In this document: positions 56,653-64,000 of the stretch, one piece after another
Layout: the number at the start of each line of letters is the position of its first letter
Position numbering within the stretch: the stretch's first letter is position 1
Source: Larix kaempferi
Lineage: Eukaryota > Streptophyta > Pinopsida > Pinales > Pinaceae
Assembly: GCA_027924585.1 (NCBI GenBank)
Contig: BSBM01000068.1
Location: forward strand, 11,494,001 to 11,558,000
Reading direction: 5' to 3'
Length of the DNA stretch: 64,000 nucleotides
Notes under the pieces: model-generated
Told to the model about the DNA's origin: nothing
The model's database searches: none
What the model saw: only the letters and a program-made list of their open reading frames with translations
Position numbers and translations under genes: made by a program

Positions 56653-57801
56653 TGGGACACATTTGCAGGAGCCATTCCAAGCATGGTGGCAGGCGTGTCC
56701 TCCCATGGCTGTGGATGTAAGTCCTGAGTGATGAGCATCCGGGTGATGCTCTCCATGATGAACATCCGGACGATGTTCCAAATGAGTGATGGGACACATA
56801 TGTTGAAGCCATTCCTAGCATGGTGGCAAGCAGGTCCTCCCATGGCTGAGGATATAACAGCTACGTAATACGATGTTCCAAATGATGATCCGTATGATCA
56901 TGAGTAGCGGTGATCCATATGATCATGAGAATCCGAATGATGCTCCGTGGCCGTGGATATGGTGCAGGTTGTGTTGGTTGGACATGTAATGGATCCTGGG
57001 AGATCCCATAGGTTGTGTTGGGCACATAAATAAGTCCTGAGATGCTCTTGCGAGGTCTTGTCCTTAGGCATGTAATTCGTCCTGTAGATCTCATAGGTTG
57101 TGCTAGGAACGTAATGAATCTTGGAGATGCTCTTTAGTGATCTTGCTGGGCAAGATGCTCTTTTAAGGTTTTGCCTGTTCACATGTAATCCATCCTAGAG
57201 ATCCAATAGGTTGTGCTGGGCACGTAATGAGTCCTGGGATGCTCTTTAGAGATCTTGCTTGGCAAGATGCTCTTTTAAGGTTTTGTGAAGTTCACATGTA
57301 ATCAGTCCTGGAGATCTGATAGGTTGTGTTGGGAACAGAATGAGTCCTGGGATGCTCTTTAGAGATCTTTCCGGTCGTGCTAGGCACATAAACATTCCTG
57401 GGATGCTCTTTTAAGGTTTTGTGAAGGTTGCATGTAATCAGTCCCGGGAGATCTTGTCGGTCGTGCTGGGCACATAAAGTATCCTGGGATGCTCTTGTTA
57501 GGTTTTGAAACGATGCACATAATTAGTCCTGAGGTTCCACCGGTTTCCATGCGCAGGGATGATGAAGACCTACATGGAGGCTAGGCCTACATCCAACATG
57601 AAAAATGGATGGCTCTATAGAAATTCCTATGACGAGAAGAATTGAGAGATAGCACCAGTGATCAAGATGACGAGTACAACATCAACAGTGATGATGATGC
57701 TCCATGATCTAGTGACGATGATCTAGCTCCAGAATTGAAGACTTGTAGCGATATGTATTGATGACCTGTGTCTAGAGAATACCTTCCTAGTTAAGAGGGA
57801 G
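56653..57801 (+). repeat. Repetitive 3' untranslated region of the copia element, ending in the polypurine tract
   Basis: Two copies of a segment of about 133 bp (GTGATGGGACACAT, AGCATGGTGGCA, TCCTCCCATGGCTG) lie at 56650-56870. Then about six degenerate units of 85-120 bp fill 56950-57540 (GGTTGTGCTGGGCACGTAAT, AGTCCTGGGATGCTCTTTAG, AGATCTTG). The sequence ends in the polypurine tract TTAAGAGGGAG (57791-57801). Confidence 0.85.
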
Positions 57802-58392
57802 TGTTGATGTATTTGTAACTTCATAAGATATTCTTCTATGTATTACACTTGTACTTTATTGTATTGATGTTGGAGATGTATTATTCCTCCATTCAGAAGT
57901 GTTGTCATTTGTATTTGTAAGTGTCGCAAGTATTATTGTAAGCATCGCAAGTGTCACAAGTATTATTTGATGGGTTATTAGACCACCTTGGTGGGGTCAG
58001 CCCTACATGTGTCATGTGGATGGGTTATTAGGATTCCTTAGGAAGTCGAACCAGTTAGGAATAAAGGCAGGTTAAGTTGTTGTATAAATAGAGAGTGTGT
58101 CTCTCTCTATTTGCTCATTCACTCACTCATCCAATTCGCATAGTTGAGAGAGAGGAGTGCGCACAAGTGGAGGAGGAGTAGCTGCTGAATACATCTATCT
58201 TTTGGGGATTGATCTTTGTGATGTTTGTAGTGGTGCTCATTCTATCTCTGAGGAAGTTGCGGGGTTTTTCACCTTCTTGGTTTTCCCCAAGGAAACTCTT
58301 TATCTCTTGTGTTTATGATTGTTATGATGTGTATGTTATTGTCTTAGTAGGATCCTAGATAATGTTTGAATGAAATTATTGAAAAATTAATA
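57802..58392 (+). repeat. 3' LTR of the copia element
   Basis: 591 bp. Longer than the 5' LTR because of a 30-bp duplication around 57930-57965 (GCAAGTATTATTGTAAGCAT and following) and about 9 bp near 58218. The terminal CA is mutated to TA. Confidence 0.93.
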
Positions 58393-59276
58393 TAAGTGTT
58401 TGTGAATAAATTATGGCTTAGGTGTTAGATGTTAAGTGCTTAGAGATAAAGGTTTTTAGGGGTTAAAGGATTGAGGGAGTCAATGTTAGGTGGTTAGGGT
58501 TCAAGAGGTTAAGCGTTAAGGGTGAAGGGCTTAAGTGTTAAGGGCTTGTAAGAGATTAAGGGCTTAGGGGCTTAGTGGTTAAGGACATAAGGGTTAGGGG
58601 ATTGGTGGTTATTTAATAGGTGAGGTTTTAAGGGGTTAGCATATTTACGGGCTAAGAGATTTAGGGATCTAGAGTTAGGATGTTAGGGTTGAGTTGGTTA
58701 AGGGTTAAGTTTCAAGGGGTTAAAGGATTAAAGGCTTGGGGGTTAAGGGATTAATGGCTTCTAAGAGATGAGGGATTAGGAGTTTCTAGGGATATATGGG
58801 TTTTGGGATTTAAGGATTATGGGTTAGGGGTTTTAAGGTTAGGGGGTTACTAGGACTTAGGGGGTATGGGTTAAGAGTTTAGAGGTAAAGGCATAAAGTG
58901 GTTGAAAATTTTAAAGATTTATGGGTTAGGGAGTTAAGCCGATAGGGGGTTAGGGGGTTTTATGAGTTATGGGATTTCGGGGTTAAGAAATTTAGGGCTC
59001 AATGGTTAGGGGATAGGGTTTAATGGGTTAGGTGTTAGGCCCAAGTAGTTAAAGTTTTAATTGTTTCTAGGGGTTAAGGGCTTAGGGATTTAGGGCTTTA
59101 GGGATTAGGGCTTTAATTCTTATGGGTTAGGTTGTTTAGGGGTTAGGGGTGGACTAGGCCTTAGGGGTTAGGGGTTTTAGGATTAGAGGTAAAGTGGATA
59201 AGGGGATTAGGGGTTAGGGGCCTAGGGGTGAATGGATTTAGCGCTCTAGGGTTAGGGTGTTAGTGTTTATGAGGTT
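58393..59276. repeat. Telomere-like block, Y copy 2, right part
   Basis: Aligns with 16604-17214 and then 38504-38780. It contains the empty equivalent of the outer element's target (AGGGG, 59008-59012). Confidence 0.85.
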
Positions 59277-60180
59277 AGGCATTAATGTTGAAGGGGTTAA
59301 AGGGTTAAAGGCTTATAAGGGGTAAATTAGAGCTTAGAGTCTAGTGCACAAGCCCAAGCGAGAATGCCAAAGCCAAGAGAGGAGCGATCAATCCCAAGGG
59401 AAAGAGATCAATAAAACATAGAGCTCTCATGCAAACAAAGAACACACATGAAAACGTAGAGTGCACAAGCAAATGTAGGGCGCACTAGCACAAGGGAGAT
59501 CGCACATGCAAACATAGTGTATAGGTAAACAATTATTTTACCTCTATAGGGTAAACTAGAGATTAGAGGCTAATGGTTAAAGAATTAGAGGTAAACAATT
59601 AAATGATTCAAGAGGTTTAGGGGTTAGGGGCTTTAGGGGTGAAGGGATTTAGGGCTATGGGGTTAGGGGGTTATGTTTTAAGAGGTTAGGAATTAAGGGC
59701 TTAGGTGTTATAGTGTTAATGGATTAGGGTGTTAGAGGATAAGGACTATGAGGATGGGAGATAAGGGGTTAATTAAGGGGCCAGGGATTTAAGGATTAGG
59801 ATCTTTATAGGTTGAGGAATTTAGGGATCGATTATTAATAGGGTAAGGTATAGAAGGTTAGTATTAAGTGTCAAGGGGTTAAAGTGGTAAGAGATTATGT
59901 GTTAAGGGATTAGGTGCTTAGGGTTTTAGGGATTTTGGGGGTTTGGGCCTTAGGACTTATGGGTTTAGGATTTTAATTTCCTCCCTCATCATTCCTCTCT
60001 CCACCTCCCTAAATTTTTGTCCCTCCCCCCCTCTCGTATCCCTTCTCTCTCTCTCACCCCCCTTTTCTCCATTCGACACTTAACACATAATTTATGTAGT
60101 TTATAACGCTAGGGAGTTTTGTAACTCATAAACGCTCGAGCGTTATGTAAATAATAACGCTCAAGTGTTTTGGAGAAACT
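59277..60180. repeat. Telomere-like tandem unit X, copy 2
   Basis: Matches 49934-50900 over its length (ATTAATGTTGAAGGGGTTAA, GCACAAGCCCAAGCGAGAAT, GCGATCAATCCCAAGG, then GGTTAGGGG words, a CT-rich stretch near 60040 and AACGCTCGAGCGTTAT near 60130). X-Y-X' order suggests a tandem unit of about 2.2 kb. Confidence 0.85.
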
Positions 60181-61164
60181 AAAACACTACAATGTTTTTT
60201 CTAAAACCAAGCGCGGGAATTAAAAAATGAATTTAAACATAAAGCGCGAGCGTTCCTTAGTGCCTAAAACACGTCTTCTCATGTGCCCGCGTGTCATCCA
60301 TAGTCCTATGTGGTTGGTTTGGAGTTACCAACCTTGTGCTATGGAATATGGTAAACCATAGCTATTTGAAAATTTCCTCCATTTTCTCAATATACCTATC
60401 TTCCACCACACTTTGCAGCATGACAGACAACCATTTTTGACAAAATTTTAGACATAGATAGCATTTTTTTATGTAGATATCAAATATGTATTTATTCATT
60501 TTTTTTCTATTGTTTTCCTAATTTTCTTGTATCGTCACTCCTTAAATAAAAAAACATGTTGTTAGTGTTTCTTTCGTAACTTTTTCATTTCAAAACCATT
60601 TAAAAAAAATGTATGTTGCACTGGTAGACATTGAACTCTACATGCTATAAAAAATCCATGTTAGAATCAATGCATTAAGACCTTCAAATGATGCACCCAC
60701 ATTTGACGTACCGTTCTCGAGGTTTGATCACTTAGATAATTAAAAAAAATTAAAAATTAAACATTTAATGTTGGAAAAATAGTGCTGCATTAGTGCTACT
60801 TGTTCTCTACATGTCTACCAATTTTTGTATCTCGAAACCATCATTTAGGAAGTCAAAGGCTGCAGCCATAAAAAACATATACCTTATCATTTTCCAAAAA
60901 AATAAAAAGTGATTGTTATAAAAGATGAATTTTGACATAGTTATGTAAATTTTCAATACATAAAATTTATATTTTCGGAAACGTGATTCAATTTCCTACA
61001 TTTCATCTTTTTTACTCAATGAAACACATCTTGTGTACGTATCTCAAGAAATCCAAGTAAGTTGAGGGCTGCTTGATTTTTCAGTTTTCTATTGCATCTA
61101 ACCTGCCAAAAGTGACCCTCATTAGCTTACACTCACCCTCAATATACATGCTTAAACATAACAT

Positions 61165-61310
61165 GGTTATACACCTTACAACAGAATAGGTTTGTAAAAC
61201 TCCTAGACTCAGTTAAAATTTGGAACACCTTACACCTTATACACCTTACACCTTATACACCTTACAACATAATACGTTTGTAAAACTCCTTAACTTAGTT
61301 AAAATTTGGA
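61165..61310. repeat. Tandem duplication with CACCTTACACCTTATA units
   Basis: TACACCTTACAACAGAATA and TACACCTTACAACATAATA both precede GTTTGTAAAACTCC and AGTTAAAATTTGGAA. Between them is a short run of ACACCTTACACCTTAT units. Confidence 0.85.
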
Positions 61311-62039
61311 ATAAGAGTTATTTAGGATAAAGAAATCAAGAAGACCAAACTCCAATCTTACAGTAGGGAAGGCAATTGTTCTTAGCAAACTTAGGAAAAA
61401 AATCTATGGCTGGAGGCACGATTTAATTCATATCTGATTCAAAATTCTATGAGGAAAGATAAAATTATTGGGGCAATGGATCTGGTGCTTGGATGATCTT
61501 CTATGTTTCGTAGTTCAAACGTCTTGTTGAGCAACTATAACAAGTATTTTTCTTTTTGGTTTTTGATATTTGCTTTTTGCAAACTCTATTTTCATGCTCG
61601 TCATAGACATTGCCACATGCTACTCTTGTTAGATTATGATTAAAAATAAAAACTTCCAAACTTGATTCTTTAGAATCCACTATTAAATTTTAATGTTACC
61701 AAGGTACTTTCTAAATATTATGAAACAAAATAAAATTAGAAAAAAAGGTAGTTCCCTAAAATAAAATCAGGAAAAAAATATGTTAGAAAACAAAGTACGC
61801 TCATTTTATAATTTGCAAGACAAACTCTGTTCCATTGTTAATTTCAACCATAAAATTTTGTTTTGTGTCCATTGTATAATTCATAAGACAAACTATGTTT
61901 CATTCTTAATTTCAACAATTAAATTTTGTTTTGTTCTATAGCTATAATGAGTGGAGGGTTGTATAGCTTGTAGCCTATGAGGCTTTGCACCTTCATTTTT
62001 GTATTCCCTCTTGAAAAAAACCTTACTGAAGAACCCTCA

Positions 62040-62185
62040 ATACATTCAAGTTGAAGTTAAATCTGAAAGAGTACATAAACCATGCCAAGGCTCATAAACC
62101 ATCAATACATCAAGTTGAAGTTAAATCTAAGAGAGTACATAAGCCTGCCAAGGCTCATAAACCATCAATACATCTATGTTTTAGC
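62040..62185. repeat. Two-copy tandem repeat, about 65 bp
   Basis: CAAGTTGAAGTTAAATCT, GAGAGTACATAA and CCAAGGCTCATAAACCATCA occur twice. The small plus-strand frame 62051-62242 is caused by this repeat. Confidence 0.85.
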
Positions 62186-63669
62186 TTACTATTAAGAATG
62201 TTAGTAAACATTTCAACCATTTTAGAGTATCCAAATTCATAGGATTTATTCGAAGTTATAGATAGGAAGTGCAAAACAAAAAGTAGAACTTTGCTTACAC
62301 GTTAACTTATGTAGTTAACTATCCAATATATTCAAGTATTGGACCTATAAGATTCCTTCCTAACAAATTGCAACAGCAAGATGATTGTGGTATTTGTTAT
62401 GTTTTTTCATCTGTTTAGATGGATGTTTTATTGGACACATGTTTATTTGTCGGGATGTTCGTCAATTTGTTGTATGGACTTATTTACTATTTCCTTTATT
62501 AATAGTAAGTTATATTTTCTTTAGAAAAAAAATGTTATACACCTCATTAGTTTTACAATTTCACTTGTTGTAACCCAGCCACCCAGCAAGTAAAAGGGTA
62601 AACAAATCAAAGAATTGAATTTACATTTTTATATTCCTGTCGTTAAAAAGGTGTTATAACAACTAATTCCTTCCTAGGTGTTATAACAACTAAATCCTTC
62701 CCATTAAATCAAATAACAAGGATTAGATATCCAATCTTTTAGATCAATCATTTGGATGGCATTACTGCACTTTTTTGCTTGGTTAGACATTGCCTTATAA
62801 TATCATAATTACAATTTCAATATGAAAATTTTAGTAAGAGCACTTACTACCTTGTGAACATGTTGCATGGTACGTATTGTGTAGTAAGTAGTAAGGTACC
62901 CTTACCCAACATATTCATATTTCTAATAGCTCATTTATACCAGCCTGGACTTAAGTTACCTTTCCAAAGCAATTGTGAGATTTGAGGGAGCACGACCTCC
63001 TCTCTACATGTTTGTTTTGTTTTATTTGGAGTTGGGTTGTAAATATGTTTTAGGTTTAGTGTTTTTTTAAGTGAAAAAACTTATCATAACTCAGTTGTCA
63101 AATTGAGGATAGCCATCATCTACCGTTATTTTAAATGTGACTTGACTCGTTATTGTTATTCAAGGAAAACCATACCACTCTTATCAAATGCCTCTATATC
63201 TTGGGCAGTTAAAATATTTCCTTACATACGTGTAAGATGTGCTCTTAACCAATAAAAAACAATTTTAGCTCTAACTCCAGGACCAACATGACAGTTTCAA
63301 CCCCCTAAAGTATCCCCTATTTCTCCATCATCATTGAGGCTAGGCGTAGGTCACGTGGCATCAAGTATCCACTAGGATTTAGCTCCATACATGAAGCCAT
63401 GATACTATACCTAGTTGCAGTTTTACCTCATGCCTAAGAGGAACTTTGAAAGTAAGTTTTCTTAAATAAAAATATTAGTTTTTCTACAATATAATTACAC
63501 CGATAGGTGTTTGTTACATTGATACGTGTTTATATTTTAGAATTTGGGGCGAAGTAGCAAGTATGCTTTTCCTAGATTACAGGAGGATGAGACAAATGCA
63601 CTGCCCATATTGATTTTATGGGCATCGTTCCACATTCGAAATAAAAAATTATAAAAAAAAACATAAAAA

Positions 63670-63800
63670 ATAACTGGTAGTTGATACATGGATAATTGGT
63701 AAATGATGCATGGATAACTGGAAGTTGATACATAGGTAACGATCACGACACATAACCCGTTTAACTAGAAGAAGGTAGGTGATAACAAGTAGTTGAGGCA
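63670..63800. repeat. Degenerate 25-bp tandem repeat
   Basis: Variants of GGATAACTGGAAGTTGATACAT follow one another. The overlapping minus-strand frames reading YQLSMYQLP are repeat artefacts. Confidence 0.75.
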
Positions 63801-64000
63801 TAGACAACGGGTGATTATAACTATGTATGAATAACAAGTAACATATAACTTGTTCACGACATTTGTGTCCTATCAGTGCTCACTAACCACAAATTAAGTG
63901 ATTGTGTTAATATTATTAATAATTCCAAGTAAGATTTGGTTAATTAAGAGGAAAAAGTGATCTTAGATACTATGCCTACCCTTATAGGAGTTTTTAAACT

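Larger units (their letters stand above)
51314..58392 (+). mobile_element. Ty1/copia LTR retrotransposon, decayed, TSD TAAGT
   Basis: A 7079-bp plus-strand element with LTRs of 552 and 591 bp (TGTTGATG...). The target duplication TAAGT is at 51309-51313 and 58393-58397. A tRNA-iMet primer site and a polypurine tract are present. Gag and pol are in copia order (protease, integrase, reverse transcriptase, RNase H) but broken by frameshifts and nonsense codons. The last base pair of the right LTR is mutated (TA in place of CA). A 1.15 kb repetitive 3' region follows RNase H. Confidence 0.95.
60181..64000. other. AT-rich intergenic DNA, no gene recognised
   Basis: Short frames (62051-62242, 62385-62573, 63537-63837) have no known content. 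The interval holds a few short tandem duplications, listed separately for the clearest ones. A 24-bp duplication (AGGTGTTATAACAACTAA) is at 62648-62695. Confidence 0.6.

Overview
This is a 64 kb stretch of AT-rich nuclear DNA from a land plant. It is dominated by nested LTR retrotransposons, tandem repeats and degenerate telomere-like (TTTAGGG-type) repeat blocks. I see no intact host gene. The evidence for a plant is the primer-binding sites of plant LTR elements (tRNA-iMet and tRNA-Asp types), a Tat/Athila-type Ty3/gypsy element, a Ty1/copia element, the TTTAGGG-like blocks and an HD-ZIP class IV transcription-factor fragment. The density of nested and decayed repeats suggests a very large genome; a gymnosperm is plausible, but the sequence alone does not prove it.

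Layout. 1-5402: intergenic DNA with small tandem arrays and a satellite of about 359 bp (2337-4090). 5403-10062: a complete-ended but internally deleted Ty3/gypsy element with 385-bp LTRs and TSD TCTCT. 10063-16200: intergenic DNA holding a minus-strand multi-exon pseudogene (11790-14904) of an uncharacterised family, with a near-perfect 71-bp-arm foldback in one of its introns, then a minisatellite. 16225-17214 and 38499-38790: a telomere-like block split by a 21.3 kb non-coding Athila-type LTR element (17215-38498, TSD AGGGG). That element is itself split by an intact, young, minus-strand Athila/Tat element (18946-30940, TSD GTGAG). The inner element has an uninterrupted gag-pol of about 1880 codons and a second 499-codon ORF downstream. 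38880-41200: tandem arrays. 41480-45470: a heavily decayed minus-strand gypsy pol relic between direct repeats. 48165-49417: a 5'-truncated HD-ZIP IV pseudogene with two nonsense codons. 49934-60180: a large tandem unit (X-Y-X') of telomere-like repeats, with Y split by a decayed Ty1/copia element (51314-58392, TSD TAAGT). 60181-64000: AT-rich intergenic DNA.

How the parts relate. The two telomere-like Y blocks are paralogues, and each keeps the empty target site of the element inserted in the other. This fixes the order: block duplication first, then the insertions. The only element that looks capable of encoding its own movement is the nested minus-strand Athila/Tat element. The outer 21 kb element and the 5.4-10.1 kb gypsy element have good ends but lack a usable pol, so they probably moved using proteins supplied in trans.
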